Assembly (NCBI RefSeq): GCF_000196175.1
Contig: NC_005363.1
Location: 3,100,001 to 3,164,000 of the forward strand
Reading direction: 5' to 3'
Source of the DNA: Bdellovibrio bacteriovorus HD100
Lineage (GTDB): Bacteria > Bdellovibrionota > Bdellovibrionia > Bdellovibrionales > Bdellovibrionaceae
Length of the DNA stretch: 64,000 bases
The notes beneath the pieces were generated by a model. It worked only from the letters and a program-made list of their open reading frames with translations. It did not search any database and had not been told where the DNA came from. Position numbers and translations under genes: made by a program. Shown here one piece after another: positions 8,809-18,144 of this stretch; position 1 is the first letter of the stretch; every line of letters begins with the position of its first letter.

Positions 8809-9566
8809 AAATCCTCCTCAGAAGGCAGATACACCCATTCGCCCACGCCATTTTTCAGGCAGAAGACTTTCACACGCTCTTCAAACCACGAACCCAGATT
8901 CACCGAACGCACCGAGTGGCCGTTGATGGTTTCCGTGTGATCATCAAAGACGTGCATGTGTCCAGAGACAATCAGATCAAAAGGCTTTTCCGCATAGGCC
9001 ACTGGTGTGTGCTTGCGGATCATTGAGATTAGCTCCCCTTCGTTGGAAACACGATAGTGTCCACTGCGCTCCCGGCTTTTTTTGCTGGCTTTGTTCCCGA
9101 TATGATCCCAGAACTTGCCCGGTAAAATATTGCCCAAAGGTTTGATGTAAGGATTGCGGATGATGCTGCGGTATTTGAGGTACTTTTCGTCATTCAGATT
9201 GATCAGATCCCCGTGCTCACAGCGCACGCGAACCCCATCAATCAGATAGTACTGAGCCTCGACAAAAACTTCGATCCCCAGATGCTTTTGGAAGTAACCT
9301 TCCACATGCACGTCGTGATTGCCTTCAATGAAGGTGATGCGGGCCCCGGCTTTGCGAAGGTCCCCCAGTGTCTGCATCAAAGGCTCGAACTTTTTGGCGA
9401 AATAAGTGTGCCCACCGACCCACAGATCGAAGATGTCCCCGAGCATGAAAAGGTGAACTTGCCGGGGATTGCCCGCCAGCAAAGAACGCAAAAAGCGCAA
9501 CAGGATTTTCCCATTGCGCTCTTCAGCGGTTTTCAAGTGAATGTCGGATATGAACCAGGCTTCCAC
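8805..9566 (-). CDS. lpxH: LpxH-like metallophosphoesterase (UDP-2,3-diacylglucosamine hydrolase family)
   Basis: The 253-residue calcineurin-type phosphoesterase shows all the metal motifs: DIH (D8, H10), GD (D44), GNHD (83-85), EHGD (H118) and GHMH (H203, H205). The length and the insert between motifs match LpxH, which releases lipid X and UMP in lipid A synthesis at the inner membrane. The start is GTG and shares its G with the TAG stop of ftsZ, so translation is probably coupled to ftsZ. A second LpxH-like protein is encoded at 32.3 kb, so which one serves lipid A is open. Confidence 0.75.
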   Translation of the reverse strand: MEAWFISDIHLKTAEERNGKILLRFLRSLLAGNPRQVHLFMLGDIFDLWVGGHTYFAKKFEPLMQTLGDLRKAGARITFIEGNHDVHVEGYFQKHLGIEVFVEAQYYLIDGVRVRCEHGDLINLNDEKYLKYRSIIRNPYIKPLGNILPGKFWDHIGNKASKKSRERSGHYRVSNEGELISMIRKHTPVAYAEKPFDLIVSGHMHVFDDHTETINGHSVRSVNLGSWFEERVKVFCLKNGVGEWVYLPSEEDL

Positions 9567-11224
9567 TATTCTTTATTCAGATCGAATCCTTGTTTCTTGC
9601 GGATGAAGGCAGGAACTTCAAGATTCTGGCTGGAGAACGGAGAGCTCAGGACTTCACGAGCCATGCGGCGCGCTTCTTCCAAAGACTGCTGTTCGTGATC
9701 CACGTTCATGGATAGTTGTTCCGGGTTCGCGTGCTTGGATTTCAAGTCCTGGCTTTCTTTGAAAGCGCGGGCTTTAGCCAGCAACATGTCACGCGGAGAC
9801 AAAGATGATTCCACTTGCGGCTGGATCGGGGTTGCAACTTCCTGTTGTACAGGAACCTGCTGAGCCTGAACCGGCATCTGAGGCATCATGTTTTGTGCTG
9901 CCTGCTGAGCCATTTGTGGAGTCACGGCAGCTACAGGGGGAACAACCACAGTCTCAGTAACCTGAGGAGCTGCCTCTGTCTGCTGTGGTTGATGCGTAAA
10001 AGACTGAACCTGAGTTTGAACCGCAGTGATCGGCGGAAGTTCAACCGCTGGCATCTGAGGCATAACAGGCATTTGTGGCATAGTCGGCATCACCGGCATT
10101 TGCGGGAACTGAGGCATTTGTGGCATCTGCGTCATCTGTGGCATTTGAGCCATCTGTTGCGGCATTTGCGGCATCTGCATGTTCATGCCACCGAAGTGAG
10201 CTGCGTTCTGGTTCAGGAAATTCTGCATTTGATTTACCTGAGCCATGTCGTTCACAAGTTTCACTTCGTGAGAGTCGAAACCAGTTGCGATCACAGTCAC
10301 ACGAACTTCATCGCCCATGCTTTCATCGATAACCGCACCGAAGATGATTTCTGCATCTTCATGAGCCGCTTCAGTGATCAGAGTGGAAGCTTCGTTCACT
10401 TCGTACAGGGACAGGTCAGAACCACCCGTTACGTTGATGATGATGCCTGTCGCGCCATCGATCTTAACATTTTCCAGCAACGGAGAAGAGATCGCCGCTG
10501 TGGCAGCTTCAACCGCACGGTTGTCACCTTTCGCAGCGCCAGTACCCATGATTGCAATGCCTTTGGAAGACATAACAGTGCGGATATCAGCGAAGTCCAG
10601 ATTGATAAGACCGCGGATGTTGATCAGATCAGAGATACCTTTAACTGCCTGAAGAAGAACTTCATCAGCTTTTTTGAAGGTTTCCAGAAGCGGCGTTCTT
10701 TCCGCAGCGATGGAAAGAAGTTTCTGATTCGGGATCACGATCAGAGTGTCCACGTTTTCTTTCAGATCCGCCAGGCCGCCCTCTGCGTGCTTGCCGCGTT
10801 TTTTACCTTCGAACAGGAACGGCTTGGTAACCACACCGATAGTCAAAGCGCCAAGTTCACGCGCAATCTTCGCGACGATCGGCGCGCCACCCGTACCAGT
10901 TCCGCCACCCATACCTGCAGTGACGAACACCATGTCCGCGCCTTCCAATTTTTCAACGATCTCATTGTAGGATTCGATCGCAGCTCTGCGACCCACATCC
11001 GGATTTGCACCTGCACCAAGACCTTTTGTAAGGTCAAGACCCAGCTGGATCTTATTCGGAGACTTGCTGGCGTTCAGGGCCTGGATGTCTGTATTGGCAA
11101 CGATGAACTCAACACCGTTCATGCCGGATTCGATCATTGTGGCCACCGCGTTGCTACCGCCACCGCCGACGCCCACTACTTTAATATTTGCACCGATATT
11201 GATATTTTCTTCCAACTCAAACAT
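9566..11224 (-). CDS. ftsZ: Cell division GTPase FtsZ with extended M-P-Q linker
   Basis: FtsZ polymerises into the division ring. The globular part (about 1-325) has the tubulin signature GMGGGTGTG and an N-terminal [10 protein letters not shown] nucleotide loop. The protein is 552 residues against about 380 in E. coli. The excess is a disordered linker: residues ~345-392 are MPQ/MPV/MPT triplets, followed by Q/P/V-rich sequence. The conserved C-terminal peptide ([10 protein letters not shown]) that binds FtsA and other partners is intact near the end. It follows ftsA by 61 bp and precedes lpxH with overlapping codons. Confidence 0.98.
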   Translation of the reverse strand: MFELEENINIGANIKVVGVGGGGSNAVATMIESGMNGVEFIVANTDIQALNASKSPNKIQLGLDLTKGLGAGANPDVGRRAAIESYNEIVEKLEGADMVFVTAGMGGGTGTGGAPIVAKIARELGALTIGVVTKPFLFEGKKRGKHAEGGLADLKENVDTLIVIPNQKLLSIAAERTPLLETFKKADEVLLQAVKGISDLINIRGLINLDFADIRTVMSSKGIAIMGTGAAKGDNRAVEAATAAISSPLLENVKIDGATGIIINVTGGSDLSLYEVNEASTLITEAAHEDAEIIFGAVIDESMGDEVRVTVIATGFDSHEVKLVNDMAQVNQMQNFLNQNAAHFGGMNMQMPQMPQQMAQMPQMTQMPQMPQFPQMPVMPTMPQMPVMPQMPAVELPPITAVQTQVQSFTHQPQQTEAAPQVTETVVVPPVAAVTPQMAQQAAQNMMPQMPVQAQQVPVQQEVATPIQPQVESSLSPRDMLLAKARAFKESQDLKSKHANPEQLSMNVDHEQQSLEEARRMAREVLSSPFSSQNLEVPAFIRKKQGFDLNKE

Positions 11225-11285
11225 TTGATCCTCCCCACAGAATCATCCGCCGTCGCCGAGGCTTGGGCGAACTCAGGCTATAAAT

Positions 11286-12542
11286 TTAAAAAATCTGTCC
11301 AAAAAATTCTTTGATCTTCTTGGTGATACCGTCCAGCGATTCACCAATGTTCACTTCCTGTTGCTGTTGGTGCGTCTGAAGCAGGTCTTTTCTCTGCCCC
11401 AATGCATACTGCAACAGTCCGACAGCGGCGGAGAATTCTCCAGACTTCACCACATCCGTCAGACCACCGATTTCACGAGGAGCCCCTCTGCGAACCGGAA
11501 TATCAAAGATAAACTCTCCCATTTCGATCAGACCATCCAGGTTGCTTGCGCCACCTGTAAGAACGATCCCGCCACCAAGCATTGGCATCAGGCCGCTCAT
11601 ACGAATGTCATTGGCAATCAGGTTCAGAGTTTCCTCTGCACGAGCTTCAATAACATCCGCAAGGTCCTTGCGAGGAATCACGCGGGATTTTCTGCCGCCG
11701 ACACCCTCGACCTCAACAGTTTCATTTTCATTCACCATGGAAGCCATGGCACAGCCATGCTTCTTTTTCAACTCTTCCGCCGCGAACTGCGGAGTTCTCA
11801 ACCCCACCGCCACGTCGTGAGTGAAGTGCTGGCCACCCACTGGAATTACAGAGGAGTGAGCCACACTGCCGTTGACGAAGTAAAGGGCGTTACAAGCGCC
11901 GCCACCCATATCAACCACGCACACACCCAGATTCTTTTCATCGTTGGACATCACCGCCGTTGCGGATGCCAGCTGGGAAAGAACCAGGCCTGCGATTTTC
12001 AAACCGGCTTTTTCAACACATTTTACAGTATTATTGATGGCACTCTGACCGCCGGTCACGATGTGCACATTGGCTTCCAAGCGGATGCCGGACATGCCGA
12101 TAGGATCCGTGATCCCGTCCTGGCCGTCGACTTTGAATTCTCTTGGAAGTACGTGAAGAACAGAACGATCCGTTGGAACCGCCACTGCCTTGGCAGCTTC
12201 GATCACGCGGTCAATTTCAGAGGCCGTGACTTCGCGGTTCTTGATCGCGACCATGCCCTTGGAATCAAATGAAGAAATGTGCGAACCAGCAACACCCACC
12301 CACACTTCGGAGACGGTGTAACCGGACATCAATTCTGCTTCTTCTTTGGCTTTTCTGATGGAATCAGTCGTGGCTTCGATATTGACTACGACACCCTGGC
12401 GGATCCCAGTATTGGGAGCGGTGCCTACGCCTGCGACTTCGATTTTTCCTTCGGGATTAACTGTGCCGATGACAAAAGAGACCTTGGTAGAACCAATGTC
12501 CAAGCCAGCCAATACCGGAGCTTTGGGTTTTGATGTACTCAT
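11286..12542 (-). CDS. ftsA: Cell division protein FtsA
   Basis: This actin-like ATPase tethers FtsZ to the membrane. The 418 residues contain the phosphate-1 loop GLDIGSTKVSFVIG, the SHS2 insert (about 85-170), phosphate-2 VVDMGGGACNAL and the adenosine motif GGGIVLTGGASNL. The C-terminal amphipathic helix for membrane binding is present (GITKKIKEFFGQIF). It lies between ftsQ and ftsZ, as in most bacteria. A 121-bp gap before it holds an AT-rich palindrome and may contain a promoter. Confidence 0.97.
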   Translation of the reverse strand: MSTSKPKAPVLAGLDIGSTKVSFVIGTVNPEGKIEVAGVGTAPNTGIRQGVVVNIEATTDSIRKAKEEAELMSGYTVSEVWVGVAGSHISSFDSKGMVAIKNREVTASEIDRVIEAAKAVAVPTDRSVLHVLPREFKVDGQDGITDPIGMSGIRLEANVHIVTGGQSAINNTVKCVEKAGLKIAGLVLSQLASATAVMSNDEKNLGVCVVDMGGGACNALYFVNGSVAHSSVIPVGGQHFTHDVAVGLRTPQFAAEELKKKHGCAMASMVNENETVEVEGVGGRKSRVIPRKDLADVIEARAEETLNLIANDIRMSGLMPMLGGGIVLTGGASNLDGLIEMGEFIFDIPVRRGAPREIGGLTDVVKSGEFSAAVGLLQYALGQRKDLLQTHQQQQEVNIGESLDGITKKIKEFFGQIF

Positions 12543-12595
12543 CCTTAAGTCCTCACGGATGCCTAAACTATAAAAGTTTCAGGAAAGACCACCCG

Positions 12596-12610
12596 TTAAA
12601 ATCATTTTAA
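12596..12610. promoter_or_regulatory. AT-rich palindrome between ftsQ and ftsA
   Basis: TTAAAAT-c-ATTTTAA is a perfect 15-bp palindrome, extended by ccc/ggg on its outer sides. It sits about 55 bases upstream of ftsA and could be an operator or a weak hairpin. Confidence 0.3.
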
Positions 12611-12663
12611 GGGGCTTCTAAGGGGGCATCTACCCGACTTTGATCGGTCTTCCAGACTTAAGC

Positions 12664-13410
12664 TTAGGGATCCTTACGCAACCTGACAAGGACTTTCTTT
12701 GACAGATTCGCGTCTATGACGCGCGCGTCAAACTGGCGGGATTCGAGATAATCGACGACTTGGCTGACTCGTGCAGACTTCAAAGATACTTGGTCTTCGC
12801 CCATCTTCACCTGGATTCCCGTTTTGATCATGGTCATCCAGAAACCTTCTTTATTGTCGTAACGAATTTCAGAAATTGTTTTTCGGCTGAATGATCCTTC
12901 GGCAGGAATCTGCTCAACCACATCAACAGCCTTCTTGCGAAGTTCTGTTTTTTTCACAAAGCTTTCACCGTCAAGCAACACAACATCCGGAGCCTGTTTG
13001 CTTTCGACCGGATCCAGGAACGTTCCATCTTTGATAATAGGAACAAGCTTCCCACCCTTGGCCATGAACAGAAGCTTCACTTCGTGCGGGCGCACGCGCA
13101 CCGACAACGTCGTCGGCCAGCTTCTTTTAATGTTCAAACCCTCCACCCAGTTCAGGGCATCAACTTCACGGGATACTTTTTTTAGTTTGATATTCCAAAG
13201 GGACACTCCCTTGTAACGGGCAAGACTTGCTTCCAGTCGATCCACGTGAGGTCGCAAAAACTGCTCCTGCCCCGCAGGTGGATTTTCAAGCACAACCTCG
13301 ACTGTACGAATGTTGAAGAATCCGTTTTCATTCAGATAAAAAAGCGTCCCCGCAAGAGCTGCAGGCAGAACAATGAATCCAAAGATGAGTTTAAAAACGA
13401 GCTTCTTCAC
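12664..13410 (-). CDS. ftsQ: Cell division protein FtsQ
   Basis: The 248-residue protein has a short cytoplasmic tail and one transmembrane helix (about 5-26). A POTRA-like domain follows (FFNIRTVEVVLENPP onward) and then the FtsQ domain with VEGLNIKRSWPTTLSVRVRPHE (about 92-112, split by one break in my reading). FtsQ links the cytoplasmic ring to FtsB/FtsL and the septal synthase in the periplasm. Position directly before ftsA supports the call. murB and ddl, which often precede ftsQ, are absent here. Confidence 0.92.
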   Translation of the reverse strand: MKKLVFKLIFGFIVLPAALAGTLFYLNENGFFNIRTVEVVLENPPAGQEQFLRPHVDRLEASLARYKGVSLWNIKLKKVSREVDALNWVEGLNIKRSWPTTLSVRVRPHEVKLLFMAKGGKLVPIIKDGTFLDPVESKQAPDVVLLDGESFVKKTELRKKAVDVVEQIPAEGSFSRKTISEIRYDNKEGFWMTMIKTGIQVKMGEDQVSLKSARVSQVVDYLESRQFDARVIDANLSKKVLVRLRKDP

Positions 13411-13556
13411 AGTCGGAAATCCTCTGCTGTCGTGAATTTTAGATTAGCAACAAGATCGCCAACAATGAAACGCTGTCCGCAAAACAAGACCAAGGTCTTT
13501 GACTGGACCTTTGGGCACTTTGCTTTTCGATCAGTAACAAAACGAGCTTTCGTCTA

Positions 13557-13583
13557 TATTGTTTTCCACCTCTTCTCCGATAG
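13557..13583 (+). promoter_or_regulatory. Candidate sigma-28 (FliA) promoter of the chemoreceptor gene
   Basis: TATTGTTT, an 11-base spacer and TCCGATAG match the flagellar consensus TAAAGTTT-N11-GCCGATAA at 6 of 8 positions in each box with the exact spacing. The implied start site leaves a leader of roughly 15 bases with a gaagga Shine-Dalgarno. Confidence 0.5.
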
Positions 13584-13604
13584 ATAGCAGGCGAAGGAGA
13601 CTCT

Positions 13605-15143
13605 ATGAAATTTGGCAGCAAGGTAATTCTGAATGTGGCGATATCCTGTGTGGTCTGCACACTGGCTGCGGTTGGCATCTCTTCTTCCAAAATACATGAG
13701 CAAGGACGTGAGCAGCTGGTCGACAAATCCCAGGCCATCCTGTCCCGTCTTGAATCCATGCGCAGTTATGTCGCCACCTCCGGAAATCTGAAAGAAGACT
13801 TCGCCGCAGCGGTTGAAAAATATCCGGACGGCAATCTGCCTGAAGACGTGCGCAAACAATTGCTGCGCAAAGTTCCCATCGTGGCTTCCATGGCTGTGGG
13901 TTTTGAAAACGCGGAAAAGGACGGATACAAATTCCGCGTGTTCACCGCGGCTCCGCGCCGCGAATCAAACAAGGCCACCGCATCAGAACTTGAGATCCTG
14001 AAACGCTTCGAAGCAGATCCAAATCTGAAAGAAGTTGTCGAAGGGGACGACCGACAGGTGGTGGTTTACCGTCCTGTGCGCCTGTCCGAAGCCCAAGGCT
14101 GCCTGCTGTGCCACGGACACCCTTCCAAGAGCCCGTGGGGCAATGGCAAGGACATCCTGGGTTTCCCAATGGAAAACTGGGGCGACAACAAACTGCATGG
14201 TGTCTTTGCTGTGACCTCCTCCACCGACCGTGTGGCGGAAGCCGCCATCAACACGACTTATTCAATCCTGTTATGGGCCCTGCTGATCACCGTGGTGATT
14301 CTGGCCGTGTCCTACGTGCTGCTGCGCTCACCTCTGGGCGCACTGATGGAAGCCATCGGCACTCTTAATCGCGCCGGCACTCAGGTCTCCACCACCGGCA
14401 ATGAAATCTTCAGCTCCAGCCAGAGCCTGAGCAATTCTGCCGTCAAAGCCGCGGCTTCCATCGAAGAAACCTCGGCGTCAACTGAAGAAGTGTCCAGCAT
14501 GGTCAAGATGAATTCCCAGCACGCCTCCAAGGCCCGTGATCTGGCACACACCGCTCAGGAAAAAGCGCGCATCGGAGAACGAGAGGTTCAGAAACTGACC
14601 ACTTCGATGGATGAAATCACCTCCAGCTCCAAAAAGATCGAAGAAATCATCACCGTGATCGACGACATCGCCTTCCAGACCAACCTGCTGGCCCTGAATG
14701 CCTCGGTCGAGGCCGCCCGTGCCGGTGAGCATGGAAAAGGTTTTGCCGTCGTCGCCGACGCGGTTCGCAGCCTGGCACAACGAAGCGCCACTTCCGCCAA
14801 AGAGATCTCCAATCTGATCAACGACAGCGTTGAAAAGATTGAATCCGGCCACGAGGTCGTTCGATCCAGTGCGGAATCTTTGAAAGAAATTGTGACAACC
14901 ATTGAAAAGCTGTCGGCCCTGAACACAGAAATTTCCGGAGCCAGCTCGGAGCAGGAACAAGGGATCCTACAAATCAACAAAGCACTGACAGACATGGATA
15001 AGATCACGCAAGCCAATGCCGCCTCGGCTGAAGAATGCGCCGCCGCTTCAGAAGAGCTGACACGTCAATCATCCGTCATGGAAGAAGCAGTCCAGCAACT
15101 AAATGTTATTATTAGCGGAAACACAGACAAGTCCGCATCCTGA
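13605..15143 (+). CDS. Methyl-accepting chemotaxis protein with haem-type DUF3365 sensor
   Basis: The 512-residue receptor has a transmembrane helix at ~7-27 and a periplasmic domain (~30-210) of the DUF3365/Tll0287 type with a c-type haem site CLLCHG (C166, C169, H170). A second transmembrane helix lies at ~220-240, and a long cytoplasmic coiled coil carries the signalling hairpin ([20 protein letters not shown], ~355-375). A covalent haem would let it sense redox state, oxygen or NO. No clear HAMP consensus is visible after the second helix. No chemotaxis kinase genes lie nearby. A sigma-28-like promoter precedes it. Confidence 0.9.
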   Translation: MKFGSKVILNVAISCVVCTLAAVGISSSKIHEQGREQLVDKSQAILSRLESMRSYVATSGNLKEDFAAAVEKYPDGNLPEDVRKQLLRKVPIVASMAVGFENAEKDGYKFRVFTAAPRRESNKATASELEILKRFEADPNLKEVVEGDDRQVVVYRPVRLSEAQGCLLCHGHPSKSPWGNGKDILGFPMENWGDNKLHGVFAVTSSTDRVAEAAINTTYSILLWALLITVVILAVSYVLLRSPLGALMEAIGTLNRAGTQVSTTGNEIFSSSQSLSNSAVKAAASIEETSASTEEVSSMVKMNSQHASKARDLAHTAQEKARIGEREVQKLTTSMDEITSSSKKIEEIITVIDDIAFQTNLLALNASVEAARAGEHGKGFAVVADAVRSLAQRSATSAKEISNLINDSVEKIESGHEVVRSSAESLKEIVTTIEKLSALNTEISGASSEQEQGILQINKALTDMDKITQANAASAEECAAASEELTRQSSVMEEAVQQLNVIISGNTDKSAS

Positions 15144-15221
15144 TACAAAAATAAACAAATGATGACGGGAATCATAGACCCGCAGATTTAAAGTGCTATC
15201 CTTCGAAGCAAGGAGGATAGC

Positions 15222-16148
15222 ATGACCACTCATTCACTTCTTATTGCCGACGAACTGGAACACAAGGATGAAGCATCTTTAAAAAGATCCCAGGTAAACC
15301 GTCGCTTCGCCTCGGACCTGTCTGTCCGCCTGAATTGCCCAGTGTCATTGTTGTACGTCAAAACTCTCAAGGACATCCCGGGACGCCTGGCGCTTTCCTA
15401 TGCGGAAAAAGCCAAGGTCATCAGTCACAAGCACCATCAGTTGGCTCCGGTCATGAAAAACTTTGCTTTACCAGGAAAACTGATTGTGAAGTTCGGCTCG
15501 CCGGTAAAAGAGATTTCCGGTGCATCGAAAGACACTAACACCATTGAAGCTTTGATTCTGGGGTCCCGCGCACTGAAGGGCATGGATCGTTTCTTCCTGG
15601 GAAGTGTCGCTGAAGAAGTCGTGCGCAATGTAAAACGCCCGGTTTATATCCTGGGTCCCGGCACTCAGCGTGACGACTACTCTCTGCCCACAAAAAAAGA
15701 ACTGCGCATTGCCATCGTCACCGATCTGACGAAAAAGTGCCGTGCCTCGGAAACTTATGGCGTCAGCCTTGCCAAGCGTCTGGGCGCCCACGTGGTGCTT
15801 TATCATTCGGTCGCAGAAACCCTGCGCTCTGTCGAACAGTACATGTTCGCCGCCGGTGAAGCCACTCCCAGCATCGACACTATCTATGCCGATATCAAAA
15901 GAGATGCACAAAACTCGATGGAAAAGAAACTGGAACGACTGCGCAGCAAAGGCATTTCCTGTGAAGGAATCATCGAACAGGAAAAGACTCCTCTGGTGAA
16001 GGTCTTCCTGGAAGGCCCGGCAGGCAACTGCGACTTGATCTGCATGGGCGACGAAAGCCAGGGCGGACTTTTAGGCGCACTTCTGGGCTCAAATCTTCGC
16101 GACATGATCGCAAACGCCCCCGTTCCGGTCATTGTTGTCCGCTCTTAA
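15222..16148 (+). CDS. Tandem universal stress protein (two Usp domains)
   Basis: The 308 residues form two UspA-type domains. The ATP-loop pattern G-x2-G-x9-G-S/T is seen in each half, in ILGSRALKGMDRFFLGSVA (~108-126) and in CMGDESQGGLLGALLGSN (~277-294), each followed by the PVxVxxxx end strand. Such proteins bind ATP or AMP and are induced in stress or starvation. The exact role is unknown. An aaggagg Shine-Dalgarno precedes the ATG and a terminator follows, so it is a single-gene unit. Confidence 0.88.
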   Translation: MTTHSLLIADELEHKDEASLKRSQVNRRFASDLSVRLNCPVSLLYVKTLKDIPGRLALSYAEKAKVISHKHHQLAPVMKNFALPGKLIVKFGSPVKEISGASKDTNTIEALILGSRALKGMDRFFLGSVAEEVVRNVKRPVYILGPGTQRDDYSLPTKKELRIAIVTDLTKKCRASETYGVSLAKRLGAHVVLYHSVAETLRSVEQYMFAAGEATPSIDTIYADIKRDAQNSMEKKLERLRSKGISCEGIIEQEKTPLVKVFLEGPAGNCDLICMGDESQGGLLGALLGSNLRDMIANAPVPVIVVRS

Positions 16149-16151
16149 CGA

Positions 16152-16181
16152 GGGTGTCTCAGCATGAGACACCCTTTTTTC
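16152..16181 (+). terminator. Rho-independent terminator after the stress protein gene
   Basis: GGGTGTCTC-agcat-GAGACACCC forms a perfect 9-bp stem followed by six T residues. Confidence 0.9.
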
Positions 16182-16275
16182 GTCTTCCCCATTTTGTCAT
16201 GTGCGCAAGCTGTGGACGCCCTTCCTTGCCTGATTCTTAACTGGCGCTGGACGGCACTTTGCAGTTTTTGCGAGT

Positions 16276-18099
16276 ATGAAACTCAAAGCCCTTTTCTGCC
16301 TTGGCCTGCTGGTTATGTTTGGGAGCCCTTCAGTTGAAGCGGCCACCAAACGCATTTGCACCATGACCCTGAACTCCGCCGACGAAAAAGAGGCGCTAAG
16401 GCAGCTTTATGCGTCCGAGGACGTGGTGATCACCGAGCTGGTTCCTGCCGAAGGCAAGAACCCCCGCTGGCTGCAAAACGCCTGCGAATCCGGCATCCAG
16501 TGCGACGTGCTTTTGATTTCCGGCCACTTTGGCGGCGTGTTCTTTGGTGAAGGCAACAGCACCACTTTGGATTTAAAAGAAATCGAACGACTGAGCTGCG
16601 AAAACTCCTGCCCGGGGATCTTAAGCAAACCCAAGGATGTCTTCCTGATGGGTTGCAACACCTTATCCAGCAAAACACCGGACAAACGCTCGATCGAAGA
16701 ATATGTGGAAGTTCTGATCAAAAACGGCTTCCCCCGTGACCTGGCAGAGCGCGTGGCTTTTTCCCGCTATTCGGAATATGGCATGAGCATCAGTCAAATC
16801 TTCTCTTCCGCCTTCAACAACGTCGAACGCCTGCACGGCTTCACCAGCACCGGCCCCCTGGGGAAGGTCGCGGCTCCGCTTTTGAAAAAAGCCCTGCGCG
16901 ACACCAGTGCTCAGACCCTGTTTAGCAAAGGCCCGGACACCAAGAAACTCAATCAGCTTTTCGCCGGCAGCAGCTATCGCATTGTCTCTCCGAAAACCGA
17001 GTCTGATCCAAACTACAAAGCCCTGACTTGCAACGCATATTCCGATAGCATCAACGAAAACCGCGAGGCCATCCATTTCCTGTCCAAAAAACTGCATCTG
17101 AAAAAATACTATGAGCCTCTTTTGGAGGCGACTCAAAACCCGCTGTTCATGTCGCTGTTGCAGGACACCCTGCGCGCGTCTCCGGAGGCAACCCGCAATT
17201 TTGAAAACTTCTTCCTGGAAATCGGCGCGGCCCGCTCTTTGCCGCTGAAGATGAAAATGCAATTCCTGGATCTGCAGGCGCAACTGGGTCTTTTGCCCGC
17301 CACGGTGAAGGCCGAACAGCAGGAACGGCTGATCCGCCAGCGCTTGGGGGATGGTTTGAACTTTATCGTCACCGATCAGTTCTGCGCCATGAAGGATCTG
17401 CTTAAAAGCACCGAACTGAAAGCCGGCTGGTTGCCTTACACCTCCAATGCCTGGCAGTTTATTCCCCGTCTGTCGCAGTGTTTCGGCAGCTATGACATGG
17501 GCATCGAAGGACTGCTGAAAGAGATGATGTACAGTAACGAATCTCCGATTCGTCGCGAGGCCCTGCGTGCCCTCAAAGGCCGTTTGTATTCCCATGACTT
17601 CAGTCAGTTGCTGAAAGCCTCTGCTCAATGGCCCCAGCGCGACCGCCTGGACATGAGCTACAGTATCGGCTTGAAAGCTCCGACGGAAATGCTGCCACCG
17701 ATAGTTGAAACTTGTCTGGCAAAAGCCGCCACCGGTGACAATGCCGAATCCCGCGATGGTTATCGCTGGTACTGCCTCAACCAGTTCGAGCAGCTGATTG
17801 ACAATCCTTTGAAATGTCATCTTGTTGCACGCAGCTTTGAAACACAAAGCGTGACCGGTTTGGACTGGAACTGTTTGACCCGATTTAACCACGAAATCCA
17901 CCTGGGGTCGTGCCTTGAAGCGGCCGATCGCAACGCCGATATTGAGAGTTCCGACAATGTTCGCTGGTACTGCTGGTCCAAATTGTCTGAACAAAAACAA
18001 TTGAGCCGGTCCGAATGTCTTGCTTTGGCCTCTTCAATGAAAATTCAAGGAAATCGCTTCAAGGCCAACTGGAACTGCATGAATCGTATCGCAAATTGA
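16276..18099 (+). CDS. Exported caspase-like (clan CD) candidate with C-terminal cysteine repeats
   Basis: The 607-residue protein has a signal peptide (~1-23). The N-terminal part has a His motif (LLISGHFGGVFFGEG, H84) at the end of one strand and a Cys motif (DVFLMGCNTLSS, C127) at the end of the next, 43 residues apart. This is the arrangement of caspases, CHAT and gingipain-type peptidases. The middle is helical and unrecognised. The last ~140 residues are cysteine repeats with spacings C-x19-C-x13-C-x18-C-x12-C-x19-C-x14-C-x19-C. The same repeat makes up the small protein at 56958-57407. Peptidase activity is inference from motifs. Confidence 0.6.
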   Translation: MKLKALFCLGLLVMFGSPSVEAATKRICTMTLNSADEKEALRQLYASEDVVITELVPAEGKNPRWLQNACESGIQCDVLLISGHFGGVFFGEGNSTTLDLKEIERLSCENSCPGILSKPKDVFLMGCNTLSSKTPDKRSIEEYVEVLIKNGFPRDLAERVAFSRYSEYGMSISQIFSSAFNNVERLHGFTSTGPLGKVAAPLLKKALRDTSAQTLFSKGPDTKKLNQLFAGSSYRIVSPKTESDPNYKALTCNAYSDSINENREAIHFLSKKLHLKKYYEPLLEATQNPLFMSLLQDTLRASPEATRNFENFFLEIGAARSLPLKMKMQFLDLQAQLGLLPATVKAEQQERLIRQRLGDGLNFIVTDQFCAMKDLLKSTELKAGWLPYTSNAWQFIPRLSQCFGSYDMGIEGLLKEMMYSNESPIRREALRALKGRLYSHDFSQLLKASAQWPQRDRLDMSYSIGLKAPTEMLPPIVETCLAKAATGDNAESRDGYRWYCLNQFEQLIDNPLKCHLVARSFETQSVTGLDWNCLTRFNHEIHLGSCLEAADRNADIESSDNVRWYCWSKLSEQKQLSRSECLALASSMKIQGNRFKANWNCMNRIAN

Positions 18100-18104
18100 C
18101 CTCG

Positions 18105-18140
18105 GGGCCCGCCAGGTTTACAAAGTAAACTCTGGAGGCC
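18105..18140 (+). promoter_or_regulatory. Hairpin covering the ribosome binding site of the dehydrogenase gene
   Basis: CCAG-GTTTAC-aaa-GTAAAC-t-CTGG (18112-18135), with an outer GGCC/GGCC pairing, includes part of the only Shine-Dalgarno (GGAGG, 18134-18138). It could limit translation when folded. Confidence 0.4.
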
Positions 18141-18144
18141 ACGC

